Below, piece by piece: positions 14,988 to 28,852 of a DNA stretch of 64,000 bases. Position 1 is the stretch's first letter; each line of letters begins with the position of its first letter. The position numbers and the translations under genes were made by a program. Source of the stretch: Caprimulgus europaeus (lineage: Eukaryota > Chordata > Aves > Caprimulgiformes > Caprimulgidae); NCBI GenBank assembly GCA_907165065.1, contig OU015529.1, positions 11,848,554 to 11,912,553 on the forward strand, read 5' to 3'. The notes below the pieces were generated by a model that was not told the DNA's origin, did not search any database, and was given only the letters and a program-made list of their open reading frames with translations.

Positions 14988-17900
14988 AAGCAAGTACCCT
15001 GGGGAAGGAGATATGCAAGCACCATGCCAAATTGGGAATAGGAGGGGAAGAGAATTTGACATTGTGACAGGACAAATATTCTCTTCCTCATGGGAACTGT
15101 GTCTCCAAGGCCCCTTCCAGCAGATGCGGAGCTCAAAGAAAAGGCTGATCTTTGTTCTTGTACCTCGGAAGCGCTGGGAGCCCACAGACAAGCTGTAAAA
15201 CCAGAGCACCGGCATTTCCCACCCCTTCCATGGCATCCCAGGAGGGTTCACATCTGACACTAATTACTCCACGCACTCCAGATGGTTTCCAAATATGTAT
15301 CAGCAAATATTTAAGGTGTGTTCTTCTTTTTTAGCAATCGCTTTTCTCTATAGCTTAAAGAAATGGCCATTAATGAATGGGTAAGAGAGGAAATCAACAG
15401 AGGAGTCAAAGGAATGTGTGATTTGCTTCCACACCTCACTTCCTAAATTACTTCAAGACTTCAACTGTGAACGATTCTTTAGCACATTAAAACATGTTAA
15501 AGCAAAGCTTAATTCCAGGCTTTAGCTGCCCAGTGGTGCTGCCTCAGGTCTCCCAGCCCATCAACCCCAGCAGCTGGCACTCATCACCCCAGGCTCTCCC
15601 ATCGTCTCTGTCTGGTGGCACCACACTGAATCCCCATGTCACCTTCCCTTCATTGATGCTCACACCACAGCCAGTGTACCCTGCTATGATACAGGCTGCC
15701 TTGCTCCTAAAGAGGAGGCTGCCTTCATGAGAAAGCCAGATGATCAGAAGAGGGGCTTTCCACCTTTCAAACCAGGAAGGCACACCACCCCCACAGCACA
15801 CCTGGCTCTGCACTTCTGTGACAACCCAACCACCAACTGCAGTCCATGAATCCTACTTTGCACCATGGCCCCTGCACTGGGCTGACTCCACTGCCATGGC
15901 AGAGTCTGGAAGATTTTCTTTTTCTCACCTCCCTCTGAGAAAACCTCAATGAAATGACCAAGTTGCACCTGGCTGCTGAGAGGAAGAGCGGACAGGTGAA
16001 CCGTGCTAACACTGTACCCACCCAGAAGCACCTTTTGACAGAGGACTGACAGGCACTGACAGCTCACTGGTTTTTCAAGTCTGAATTTGGGAGGGGCTGA
16101 GGGTATGCAGTGGGAGGAAACAATTGTCTAAATGTGGAAATGGCATGTGAACTGTTAGATACCTGCTCTTGCTGTCAGCTGAGTAATCAGAACTGTCTAG
16201 GGCTTGCCTGGATTCCCACCCTTGCAGCAGTGCCTAGAAACACTGGTCCTGTGCTGAGCCACCCCGTGCTCCTCAACACAGTGCAAACACAGAACAAAGA
16301 CCATCCTTACGCAAAGTGCTTAGCAGAGGATGGCCCAGCCCATGGCACCACCAAAGCCACTCACCCCCAGTCACTGTAAGGACACTGGCTTGTTCACATT
16401 AGGAAAAAAAATCCATCTGTAAAAGCCTGTTGAGATCATTGGACAAGACCCAGAGGCCTTCTTACATGGCATCTGTAAGAAAAAATAGGTTACGTTGCAT
16501 TGGCCTCTGAGGATAATTCCTTATAATAAAGCCTGGCCCTGCTTAACTTAGCAGGCATTAATACTGACAAGAGTTCAGGGGTCATCAGTCAAGCTAATTT
16601 GTCGAACATTATCCTGCTGCTGCTTATCTGGGATAATCTTTCCTGTTGGAGGAGGGCAGCAGCACGCTAACGTGCTTGGTCCCCCTTTGCATGAACTCGG
16701 TTTATCTTCTAGCCAGTGCTCCTGCTCTGTTACAGCATTTCTGTTTAAAGGTGGCCACAAAGAGGGAAAAACATGTATCAGTGTCCTTTTTGCTTCTATT
16801 TCATGATGTGCCAAGGAGATGAAGAAGTCTTATTTCATTATGAATATCGAATCTGTGCAGTTGTAGCAACAGTACCAGAGGGCTGTTATCTTGATAGGTT
16901 GAAACAGAGGGTTTAGGAGCAGATAGTTTTGAAAAGCCTCTGTGAAACATGTTTTTGATAATCCTTATTTTCATTTCTTTTCCCAATACACACTTGGGAG
17001 AAAAAAGTTGTGTGGGAGATATGCCTGTCTCTTCCATCAGGAGCTGAGAAAACTTTTACTCATTGATTCACTTGTGAAATTCTCCAGCAAAAACAAATGC
17101 ATTAAACTGTTCAAAACCAGAGAACATGCAATATTAGAAGGAATCTGAAAATAACCCTTCCCTTGACAAAACTTTCAATGAAGGCAGAGTAAACTGTGAG
17201 ACCAGATCTCTTTAGCAGGGAACCATCAATGGAATGGAGCAGGGGAAGGGCTGAGGGACCACGTGTCCACCAAAGCATATGGTTACCAATTTGCTGGATA
17301 TATGTTGTACTACCCACAGGGCACAGGAGGACTTTTGGATTAAAGGGTGTAAATCACTGGTTCTCACCATAGAATTAAGTTCTGTTCTAAATGTACAGAG
17401 TCTAAATATATACCTTTTTCTCCCCAGAGATCTCTTCCCCTAGCTGCAGCTCAAAAAAAATTGCTACTCACACTGTGCATTGCTTTAAGAAAGAAAATGA
17501 ACATAACTGTTCAAACAGATTTTCTTCCCTTTATTATGCTACTTCTTGGGGGGTGGGGAGGGATAGAAAAGGGTGGGGAGAAAGTAGAAAGATGAAAAAA
17601 TGTCTTGGGAGACTTTAACCCATAATTTCCAGAGGGAGCCATTGATCACAGATGTGCTTTCACACCACTGCAGCACCTAATTATTTTTTAGGACTGTTGC
17701 AATACATGTTTAGGAATCTCTGAATAATAGAACCATATGGCAACATTGTCAGAAGGAGAAAATAGGAACCCAGTAGGCTGGGGGAGGGAGACAGCATTAA
17801 AAAGTGCTGGCTGTAAATAGAAAACAATTTGTCAAACAAAGAATGAGGAAAAAGCAGGAACACAGATTGTTGAAGATAAAGATTTTCTTCACGTTCTCCA

Positions 17901-20900
17901 GAGAAGATTCCGAGAGCCTCATTCTTTTTTTTTCCCAGCCTTTTTGCTACACTCATTCCCAGAACATCTGTCCTTTAAGACTGGGTATGGTGCTGTCGCA
18001 AAATTTTTAGAGGACTGAAGAGGAGCCTGGACAGTTGCTTTACACAAGGGAAGGAGACATGGACATGACATGCGTGGGGAGTTCTGGATGTGCCATCAGT
18101 TGTGTGAGGCTTGATGCTTCTCTGAAAGCTTTTCCTGATGTCCTGAAAGGTGCTGAAACAGATACAGGAATATAGAAGGCTTTGCCATGGAAGCTTTTCA
18201 CTTGAGAGAGCATCTGTCTGGAAAAAGGTTGTCCAGGCAACCCTGCCGTCTCCAGCTTCACAACCGTACGAACACAGACTTCAGGTACCCACGTTCTTTC
18301 CTGAGGAAGTTAAGCCAGGACCCACTGAAGGGTGCAGCTCTCACAGGCACACTACAAGAGCTGCTTTTGGGCCAAAGAACTTCCACCTCTGCTGCAGCAT
18401 CTCAGAAATAGACGTGTAGGTAATGGATAACACAAACAGGGGGGGATAGCCTGGTATGTCCATGATGGTGTCAACTCTGTTTTACATACATTATAGTTAC
18501 GGTTCACCCAAAGCCCAGGACCTTCTCATGCTCCACATTTGCAGCTGGGCTGTGAAATATCCAAAAATCCCAAATATCTAAAGTCCTCAAAAGCCTCCTG
18601 GATAAAATGCTCACTTTGAAAGAAGAGAGCTGCCTGAAGAAAACACATGCCCCATAAGTGGCAGGACTGTGCTGGAACATTACCACAGCTGAGCTCCCTT
18701 CCCCTGAATTTATCTGCACACAGGTCAGAGCTCAGTTTCAAAGGCAGCCTGGGCTTCATCTGCCTTGTCATTTGGACAAGAAAACATGTGCCAAAAGGGT
18801 GTGCACACTGTCATAAAGGCTCCTTGTCTAAATGGTTACAGGATTGGGAACTTCAGTAAGTTTCCAGGCTGACCCTACAGTGCAGCACCAAACACAGGAG
18901 AGATGCACACACACAAGAGGAGGCTTTTTCCACCACACAGCTTGGGGTGAAACAACTCCACAGGCTACTCATCCGCGTGGGCACTGCCGTGCAGGGAATC
19001 CACACAGCTGAAATCAAGGCATCAGAAGGTGACTGGGGCTGGGCAGGGCAGTGGAAAGAGCCTCTCCTGAACAAAAGGATGCCACCGCTGTCATCACAGT
19101 GTCCCCAGCATGAGGCAGGGGCAGCTGTAATTGTGCAAAGTGCTCTTTATTCATTACCCTTCACTGAAGTTGTGTTCTTGATTGTGCCTCTAAAAAAACC
19201 TTCAGAGCCACTTCTTTCTTGTCCTCAGCAAGATGCAATTTCCTCTCTCTTCCTGGAGAGTACATTTAATCATTCTGCAAGGGACCAACAAGTTTAATTG
19301 GCCCGATGAGCTAATTTTAGATCTTCATTCCTGACTTCAGATTCAATTCAAATACACTTATGAACAAGAAATATAAATGCTAGCAATTTTAGGGTCACAT
19401 TTTTCTAAGGGGCCTCGCTGAAATCCTCACTGCAGCTATGTTCCTTTGTAGCATATATAAATAACTAAAGTCACAAATGATAATTGTTAATTATCTGCCT
19501 GATGTGCAGAGAACATGAGGTAGTCAGATCTCCAGAGGGCATTCACTGCAACCACAGCTGATTGCAGGAATAAAATTGGAAACTGCTTCCCATGCACAGG
19601 CCCATAACGTCCCTGAAGGACTGGAAACGGGAAGGAAATATGAAGATTTATGTTCCTCCCCTCAAAAACCCCTAAACCAAAAGAACCCAAAGTAAAGCCA
19701 AGACAACTAACTTCTAACTAACTACCTAGCCTTTAACAAAACAAAAAATGACTACTCAGTCTAATAAAAAATAACTAGAGATGACTCTAAGATACGCTGC
19801 CATCATCCTTGCTTAAGCAAATTTCAGATAAAAAAGAACAAACTCCTTATGCTTATTTCTTTTACTTTCTTTAGCTAGCTACAGATGAATTAGTCTGGGC
19901 CCAGGTACTAATCTCCCTACACACCAGGACACTCTCTACAGGCTGGTTTACTTTGCTAAGGTTCAGTTTATTGCTGATAATTAAAGCAGTGTAATGTTTT
20001 GCATTGACCTGTCGTTAATCTTAGCCCACGTAAATCCCTCTGGACTCTCTCAGGTGCTGCCTAAGGAAGGTAGTGACCATGTGTTAGCCAGGCCTAGGCT
20101 CAACTGTTTTGCCCCATCAAGACTCAGACCTATTGCCCTTCAAAACACTTTACAATTTGACATTATCTTTCTGATTTTGCTTACCATTGCCAGCTTAATC
20201 TCCCTGCCCCTCCTGGCTTTCTTTAGCAATTACAATTTCCTAGATTTCTCTTTCCACAACATGAGTTTTGGATTATTTTCTTCTCAGATTTAGAAGTCTG
20301 CCCAAGCCAAACCTCAATGTTGATTTTTGCCCAGGTTTTTAATCCTCCTTAATCAATTAGTATTGGTTTTTGTCAGCAATGGTTGTCACAAAACCTCTCC
20401 TATCTTGCCATGATCAGTTTTTAAGTATTTAGTTAATCTTTTTTGCTTGAGGCAGAAGAGGAACATTCTAAATTTCCAGCTTGGCACCAGAAGAGCCCAG
20501 CACACTGCTCGGGGGCCCAATGCATTGCACAGGAAATATGTTCCCTATAGACATTCCTAGATGATACAGTAGAAGTTGCATGTGACAGACTAAACTCTGT
20601 TTTCTTAGTGATTCATAAAGAATTTGCATCTACAACAGACACCCAACATAACAATAATTACATGCCTAAATCCTTAAGAAACCACACCACTGAGAAAGAC
20701 TTCCCAGATGCATTTATCAGAAAAAGCTTCATGCTATAGCTTCTTCTGCTGTTGTGCTTATGTATCTGACCTAGAGACACTGCTTCCAGACTAAGAGCAG
20801 AGTTTCAGTTTTCATGGCTCATTTCACCACTGACTTATGACTTATTCTTTTACAGCAGGATCACAGCAAGTGCCAACAAAGAGGATATTTTCTGCAGATG

Positions 20901-23688
20901 TCCATAGGAATGAGAAAAAAGACCCAGAGCATCCTATAAAAAAATAAAATGTATTAATAAAGCCTTGTTTCTCCAGACACAATGGGGCAATAAACAACAC
21001 TGTAAGTAGAGAAATTCATTGGGTACTTTGTCTTATTATGTTTCCCTATCTGCTTGCAGAGATAGCCCCATTCTCTGAACAGCCAGTGTACTCAAGATTG
21101 CAGCTACAACACAGCCACCTTAATGTAAGGCTTTCTGGAGGGACAGCAGACAGTCAGGGGAAGCCTTCTTAAAGATGATGTGAATTTGAAAACACTAATT
21201 TCTTAAAACAGTGAAGGTAACAAGTGAATTCAATTAATTCAACCTGTGATTTTCTATTAGCTGTCCTTGGCCTACACTTGCTATCAAAATTTTCTAGGCA
21301 AGAAGAGCCTCCATGGAGCTGAGGCCAGGGGCTTGTGCACGCTCCCTTTGGATGCCAGTCTTGGAGTTCTGTCATCCCTGAACCCATTCTTGTCCAGCAC
21401 CCTTTGTGTCCCAAGAAGGCAGTTTGAGGCTCAGCTCTAAAAAATGGCCACATAAAACCCTGCAGACAGGATGTATTTTCAGTCTGTGCCATAATGCTAG
21501 TGAGTAGTTGGGTATGCAGCAATGGATTCACCTTTCCATCATATCAGCTCCACTTACCATCCTTTCACAGTTTCTATTTTGCCACACCACTGACTAACCT
21601 GACAGAGACTAACATAGTATGAAGCAAGGTGACATGATTGAAGAGCTTGAGAAATATTACACCAAATACATTGCAATGAAATTTGTACCACTAACTGCTT
21701 TCCAACCCTCTTCTTTTTTCTTGAGAAGAGCGCAGGTGGGGAGAAAATGTGGTACTCGAAACCAGGAAAGGCCTTAAAAGCAAATAATTTGAATCCCTCA
21801 GTTTAGTAACTTGAAAGCTGGCCTTTATTTTGTAAAGTTTCCAGCAGTGCCAGTAAGCTGAGAGAGGGGGGAAGAGATGACCTTGGTCCTAACCAGGGTC
21901 TTTCCGATGCTGACAGTATAGGTATGCCACTGTTCAGTGGAGGACCCCCACAGGTGACTCAATGAGCTAGACAACATGTATTATTTACAACCTTCATTTT
22001 CTTCCCTTCATGCTAAACCTGAATCTGCTCTCTCCCCAGAACAAAGTCAGAGCTGGGCCCTTCCCTTCCTTTCACTTCTCCCCCGACCCCTATTTTGAAT
22101 ATTGCTGTTAAAGTACAATGACCTAAAAAGTTCTCTTCTTTTGTACCCATGAAGTAATCCACATTTTGGGGCATCAGAAGGTAAATGATGCTGCTCTCCA
22201 CAGCTTTCAACCCTTAACCCAACTCAGGTTATCCAGTACCACGACTCTCCATTTCTTTCTTGGCTCCTTGACATCCTTGGGTGCTTTATACTCTGTGATG
22301 AAACCAAAGAACACTGGTTATGATCTATTTCTGGTTTAAGTTACTCCAGTTTTCATAGTAGGCCTGTTGCTGAGGAACTGCTAATTCCTTCAACCTTAGT
22401 GTCATAATGATACTGTCTTCTTGAAAGAAAGAAACAAAGGCAGAAAGGACAGAAACAAAGAAAAAGAATGTAAACAACTTGCTTACAATTACCACCAAGA
22501 TGTACTTCAAAACTACAGAGATGTTCACAAACTCCTGCACCAAAACCTAGCTATGGTTAACCAAAACAAAGCTGTTCTGTAGCATTATTAATGAAAATAA
22601 GGGGTAAAATTACAATCAAGATTTCACTGATTCCACAGTACTGCAGCTCCATTACATTGGTATCTTAGTAAAGAAACCTTAGACATCTACTTAAAATGAA
22701 TTATTTTTTCCACAGAAATATTTTTATGAAATGTCCATAAAATTAAAAATAATTAACAAAAATGTCATACTGATACTTTTTTCCCTTCCATAAAAATGTG
22801 GTCTACAATGCCTGTTGGGTCAGAGAAAACCAGATTTTGCAACAAGTAAACCTCACTTATCTCTCTTTATTAAGTGATTTTCTAAGTCAAGCCAACTTAA
22901 CAATATATTCCTACTTCTTGCTTTTTGGTTTGATTAAATTTCTCACATGTGCCTTTATCTTCCTGACTTGCCCTGGGCTTTACATGTCTTTTTTGAGGTT
23001 TCATTTCAACCTGCTTTTTCACTCCTGATACTTCAGACTCTTTCCACAGTGTAAAAATACATCTTTTCTAGTTCAGAAAAGCCGTTCAGAACATCTCTCT
23101 TGGTGTTCGTATTGTTCAACCACCTCTTTCAGCATTGACTCATCTCTGTGACGTCCACTATTATCTGTCCTGTCATTTCTAATTCATGCCTTACAGCATC
23201 ATGATGTGTTTTCCCTTCCACACCGATGGACAGATATGGTCTGAAAGGGGGAAGCGATAGAAAATAAAGGGCTTTCCTGCTGATCTCATGTCAGCTGGGT
23301 TACTCCATGATGACACGTTTTTCATCAGAAACCCCAGCAAAACCAGAGGACACCTCTGTTCTCCCAAAATATCAGCCTTTCTTTAGCTGGATGTCCTTAA
23401 TCACCATTTGTTAATTCACTACACTCCCACTCGGTGCTGTTCTACACGTATTTTTGTACTTGTTTGACTTCAGTGGTTAAAATTGAGACATTTCTCTATG
23501 AAATATCTATAAAACATAAGCTTTAAAAAGGTGCTTATATGTCAGGAATAAGTCTTACTGATGTAAGGACTCCTATTCCCAAGTAACTGCACTCGTTACC
23601 AGAAGGCTCATACCACGCAGGTATGCCCATGTGCACGAGGGTCTGGCCACATTGACACTGATGCTGCATGTAGACCAGGCATGACAAC
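14988..23688. other. Gene-free intergenic DNA with a possible regulatory block
   Basis: No exon recognised. A motif-dense block lies at about 16,490-16,760 (see findings). A compositionally different block with low CpG lies at about 19,680-20,540 and could be an old LTR or other transposon remnant, unproven. Confidence 0.75.
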
Positions 23689-24145
23689 ACAAGAAAGACA
23701 TGGACCAGTTAGAATGAGTCCAGAGGAGGCCACGAGGATGATCCAAGGGCTGGAGCACCTCTGCTGTGAGGACAGGCTGAAAGAGTTGGGGAAGGCTCTG
23801 GGGAGATCTTACAGTGGCCTTCCAGTACCTGAGGGGGCTACAAGAAAGCTGGGGAGGGACTTTTGACAAGGGCACTTAGAACAAGGGGAAATGGCTCTAA
23901 ACTGAAAGAGGGTAGGTTTAGATGAGACATTAGGAATAAATTCTTCACTGTGAGGGTGGTCAGACGCTGGAACAGGTTGCCCAGAGAAGTTGTGAATGCC
24001 CCCTCCCTGGAAGTGTTTAAGGCCAGGCTGGATGAGGCTTTGAGCAACCTGGTCTAGTGGAAGGTGTCCCTGCTCATGGCAGAGGGGTGGGAACTGGATG
24101 ATTTTTAAGGTTGCTTCCAACCCAAACCATTTCGTGATTCTATGA
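23689..24145 (+). mobile_element. CR1 LINE, 5'-truncated 3' end
   Basis: The element starts in the GAAAGACATGGACC region of CR1 and runs through the characteristic block reading GAGTCCAGAGGAGGCCA to the 3' tail CGTGATTCTATGATA. Translated on the + strand, the C-terminus of CR1 ORF2 is recognisable: DIRNKFFTVRVVRRWNRLPR, then a short run ending in ALSNLV and a stop at the LTR-free 3'UTR. An in-frame TGA precedes DIRN, and about 20 nt of the usual consensus (around TTCAGCCTGGAGAAGAG) are missing near 23,790. It is a dead copy. CR1 is the dominant LINE of birds, and severe 5' truncation is normal for it. Confidence 0.95.
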
Positions 24146-27100
24146 TATATGACAGACACCACTTCTGGCCCTTGAGCCCTTTTACAACAGGGTCACCAAG
24201 GGTGGTTTTGCTCCTCAGAGGTGGAGGCTTTAGGGGTAATTGACCTAATCAAAGAACACAACAAATAGCTACATCAAGATGTCTGACTGAACCTACCCAT
24301 TCCAGTCATTGCCCTTGGTAGTTTCATGGCTTTTGGCAGAAGTCATGTGCCGTGCTTGTGTGGCTGTTACCAGAAACTGGAGTAACCCAATAGGCTGTGC
24401 CTTAAGGAACCGCAGTGCGCTAACACAAGGAGTTTCTCTACATGAGATAGGCGAGTGGATAACAGGTGGTACTTAACAGACCTGCAATGAGTAGCGAGAG
24501 AGTAGGATGTGATAAAAAGGCATTATTTAGGGACAAAGAAAAGAGACAACTCAAATCATTAACAACAGCAAACTGAGGATAGATAGCCTGCCCAGGAAAT
24601 AACAACAGGAAAACCACATTTTATGTTGTCGCCTACTGTTGTCCTGCAATTGCTTTCTGCCCTCATTTCACTTCCATCAGCAGTGACCTGTGACCATCAG
24701 CTATTAGCACCGTTGCTAGCTCAGCACTCTGCTCCCCGATTTCCCACTTCAGTGCAACAAGTACATGCTCTGATTATAACTTAGCAAGGAGGTATGTTGC
24801 TCCCACCAACACTTCTGATGGAGAAGTCTTTCATAGTTCTTCTGGATATCACATCTGTGAAAGATATCCTGGATATCATACCCACAGATATAATATTGGA
24901 AGAATTCTTGATAAGAATCAAGTAAAATCTTAGTGACCTACAAACCAAGCCTGAAGGCATCACTCCCACTTCTGACTGGCCTAAAACACTGGGAAGGTAA
25001 ATTATCGCACACTAACATCATGTTCAGCTCTTCCTATGAACTACAGTGGTAGCAGTCACCCAAAGCTGGGGACAACAGCAGAGAAGAAGACTCCCAACAT
25101 CCAGTTCACTCTTATGTGGGCTGCAGACCCCTGTGAGAGTAGGTCTGTGACAGAGGGAGTTTCTGACCTCCCACCTTGCACAGCCCATGGTTGGTGAGCA
25201 CCACCACACAGCCCACTCTCTCCTCAGCTTGAGCTGAATGGAAGTTTCAGTCATGAATTTATGTTCTGCTCCAGGTCTGGGGAGCTGCTTGCTGTTTTGG
25301 AAATTTGAAAACAAGGGAACCAGCAGTCTTTGGATACTGGTCAGCAAGACTGATTCATACACCCAGACAACTGGATTGATCCAAGACAGACCATGTTTGG
25401 AAAGGGAAAGCTGCAGGGAATCGGCTTTGCTCAGCAGCAGGTGATGTAACGTCTCTGGAAAGCAAGATGGGCAGAAAGCTCTGATACATCCTCTCTCTGT
25501 CACAAGAACAAGAACTGGGGATGAAGGATATTCATACAAACGTGGGAAAAAGCAGAACAGAGGGAGGAAGGAACAAGCAGACGGGGAGGAGGAGGTGCTG
25601 AAAGCCGGCAGGGGAACAGCTCTTTCTGGGAGAGAGTCGAAAGGATTTTGCGTTGAGGAAAGCTGTCGCCAGTTATTTTTGTACAGATTTTAAAGTTCAC
25701 CGAACCCAGCTCTGGAAGTTGCATGTTGTGTTTTTGGCTGGCAATATCAACCTACCATATGGAGAAGCCTCAGTTTGAGCTTTACAATATTGTTTGGATT
25801 TGATATTGACGTATTTTCATTACTGAACTTGCCTTGAATTGTATGTTCTTTTCTTTTGATGTGTGATGTGAAATAAACCCATAAAACAAAGAAGCAAAAC
25901 CTAAAAACAATGAAAGAAATGCACAGGGAAATTCCTGTATTTTGCATTAGACCCGAAATTCATTGACTTTAGCATTTAAAGACACTTTAACAGCATCTAC
26001 CAGATAAGGTAGATTCCAGACAAGAGCAAGAAGCAAAAAATACTATACTACTGTAGATGCCATGGATGCTGTTTCTCCATCTGTTTGTCCCATTATTATT
26101 GGACTGCTTCCCTGTTTTAGAGATTTGCTGAACTAGTGGGGTAAAGGGGGGAACAGTCTAAATATAGTCTTTACAGTTACTGGTATAATAAGAAATCAAG
26201 GCAACAGCTCCCACCTTCTATGCTCCGAGAAGATCCCTAGCAGAAGGTAATCTGGAACAAAAACTTGGAATGGATGAAAGCATAGAGACTGAAGGGAATG
26301 AAACATATGGGGAATAGAAGAACCAGAGGTCCCAGAGACACATGAGCTGAAACTGCTTTCTAGTTTCTCTGCTTGTAAAGCTTTCCTCTTGTAATATTTT
26401 ATGCTTCTGCTGAAATTGTGCTGCATTTACTTTGAAAATCTCAGAGCTTTTGTCACTCCAGACCACTGATCATAGCTGCCAAAGGCAAGTCTGTCAGGTA
26501 ATTAAACACCATGTAGCTAACCTGCTGACCTGATCACAGCATTTGGTGTTGGAGCCTGGGGACCCAATCTAAGCCAAAGAGAACAACCATGAACCGTGGC
26601 CTTTCAAGTCAGCCCAGCTAATGCCTGAATGGAGCTACTGAGGAAGTACAGGGAAAGTCAGACGGTGGGTACAAGTCTCCAGCCATGAGAACCACTGTCG
26701 AGTGAGAGGGGCAAGTTACTTTGCAGACCTGTCATGTGGTAAGGACATCAGTTAAATTACATGGATGGTTGTCCATGGGGAATATGAGAATCCCAAGAAG
26801 CATCCTCTGAGCTCCATGGAAAAGCTTCAAGAAGATAAGGGAAGTTTAGGGGAGGTCAGCTTTATCAGGCCTAATCTGACATTTGGGTATCAGAACCTGT
26901 GGGGTATTTTTCCGTTGTTGTTTTGTTTTATTTTAATAATGTATTAAGATTGCAAACTTTTTACAACATGAACACTGTTGGCTGCATTCTTGTTGTGCTT
27001 ACCACCTTGTGTCCTCATCCTGGATAGGGTCTCTCACCGCTACTGTAATATGAAATCCAACATACAATAATATTCAGCGACCAGTTTGTGCCAAATTTGA

Positions 27101-28391
27101 ACCTGAGAGCTGTGTAGTGAAAGATTTTGCATTTTGTAAACCTCTCTTCAGCCAGCTACAGTCCTTACTTGATACTTTTTGCTACAACCTGCATTTTAAA
27201 AAACTATACTTTCCTCTGCTAATTACCATCAGCAGCATGAAATCAAGCAGTAGTAAAAAGCCCTCCTACACATCTCTTCCTCCTCCTTGCAAACCCATGC
27301 TGCACCAAACCGCATATTTGCATTTTCAGAAACTGCTTGCCTGAAGTGTAATTGAAGACATACAGATCATCTGTTTACAGTAACAAATTACAGTAATTTC
27401 AGTGAGGCTTTCGTGACAATTTCACTCCTAACATGGCTATTTTTGATATGCAGTTAAACACAAGGAAGATGCTGGTGACGTGACCAGAAAGCTTGCAAAG
27501 GCATTAGATTAAGAAGGAATACTGTAGCAATCTTTGCTATACATATTAAAATTTCTATACTAAAAAGAGAGCCTCTTTTTGCTTCCTGGAACTCCAGATC
27601 AGGAAATTATGAGTACACGATTGCAGCACTGTACTTTATGATACCACATCTCTGTAGCTGGTGTGGGTCAAGCTGTGCAAGGGAGAGCCCTGCTAGCCAT
27701 GATCCTGCTCCAAAAACTCCCTTGAGCACTTCTCTAGCAGTAACTCCTGCACTCCCTTTCCTCGGCATCTCTGTCTGTTCCTTAGCTGTTCTACAGACTA
27801 CAGACTATATCCATCTTCCAGTTACCAGCAGGAGCCGTGCAACACAAGTGCAAATTGCTGCTTGATTCACCTCATGAGAATTTTCTACTACTGGTTATGG
27901 CCTCTGGTCTGCAATTATTAGAGCCTGGTGACATGGGGTGCACAGTGCTCTGCCACAGAGCCAGAAACATGAGAAGCCTTTTTACTGCTCACCTGTCACC
28001 ATGACTTGCAGAAAACATGATGTTGCCAAAGATTTAGAAAGTGCAGACAGCAAAGGCAGTTACTCCAGTGTGGTTGGAAACAGAGGCTCCCTTGGGAAAC
28101 AGCTGGCTCATTAGACTGGGCACTGGCAGAGAAACTTAAGAGACCAGTGACCTATGCAGAACCAGGTCTCTAATCTCTCTGTTGATATTCACTGGAGGGA
28201 AATGCTCAATTGGATTCAATATTTTCAGGCTTTTCCTGGAGAAGTGGGAAAAACAAAAAAGAAAAGGAGTAGACTCATTTTTAATTTACACTGAAAGTCA
28301 CAATTAAAAAATGAAATGATATCTTGAGGGGAAAAGAAAGGAAGGAAAAAATGGAGGGAAAAAAAGAAGAAAGAAACGCTGCCCTTTCTTA
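24146..28391. other. Gene-free intergenic DNA between two CR1 copies
   Basis: The longest open frame (25,024-25,539, minus strand, 171 codons) has no recognisable domain and I treat it as chance. Nothing else is supported. Confidence 0.75.
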
Positions 28392-28852
28392 CAGAATCAT
28401 AGAATGGTATAGGTTGGAAGGGACCTTAAAGATCATCGAGTTTCAATGCCCCCTGCCATCAACAGGGACACCTTCCACTAGACCAGGTTGCTCAAAGCCT
28501 CATCCAACCTGGCCTTAAACACTTCCAGGGAGGGGACATCCACAGCTTCTCTGGGCAATCTGTTCCAGTGTCTGACCACCCTCACAGTGAATAATTTCTT
28601 CCTAATATCTAATCTAGATCTACTCTTGTCCAGTTTAAAGCCATCAACCTTTGTTCCATAACTCCCCACCCTTGTCAAAAGTCCCTCCCCAGCTTTCTTG
28701 TAGCTCCTTCAGGTACTGGAAGGCCACTGTAAGATCTCCCTGGAGCCTTCTCTTCTCCAGGCTGAACAGCCCCAGCTCTCTCGGCCTGTCCCCATAGGAG
28801 AGGTGCTCCAGCCCTCGGGTCATCCTTGTGGCCTCTGGACTCTCTCCAGTAA
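28392..28852 (-). mobile_element. CR1 LINE, 5'-truncated 3' end, reverse orientation
   Basis: On the + strand it begins with the reverse complement of the CR1 tail (AGAATCATAGAATGG) and ends at GGACTCTCTCCAGT. On the minus strand an open stretch at about 28,478-28,678 encodes the ORF2 C-terminus (LDIRKKLFTVRVVRHWNRLP, ending ALSNLV). The TTCAGCCTGGAGAAGAG segment that is missing from the copy at 23,689 is present here. It is about 460 bp, non-autonomous and dead. Confidence 0.96.

Noticed and set aside
25024..25539. 171-codon minus-strand open frame
   Set aside because: No recognisable domain, and no CpG island or promoter nearby. Length is within chance for 64 kb in six frames.
28478..28678. 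66-codon minus-strand frame as an independent gene
   Set aside because: It is the C-terminal end of CR1 ORF2 inside a truncated LINE.
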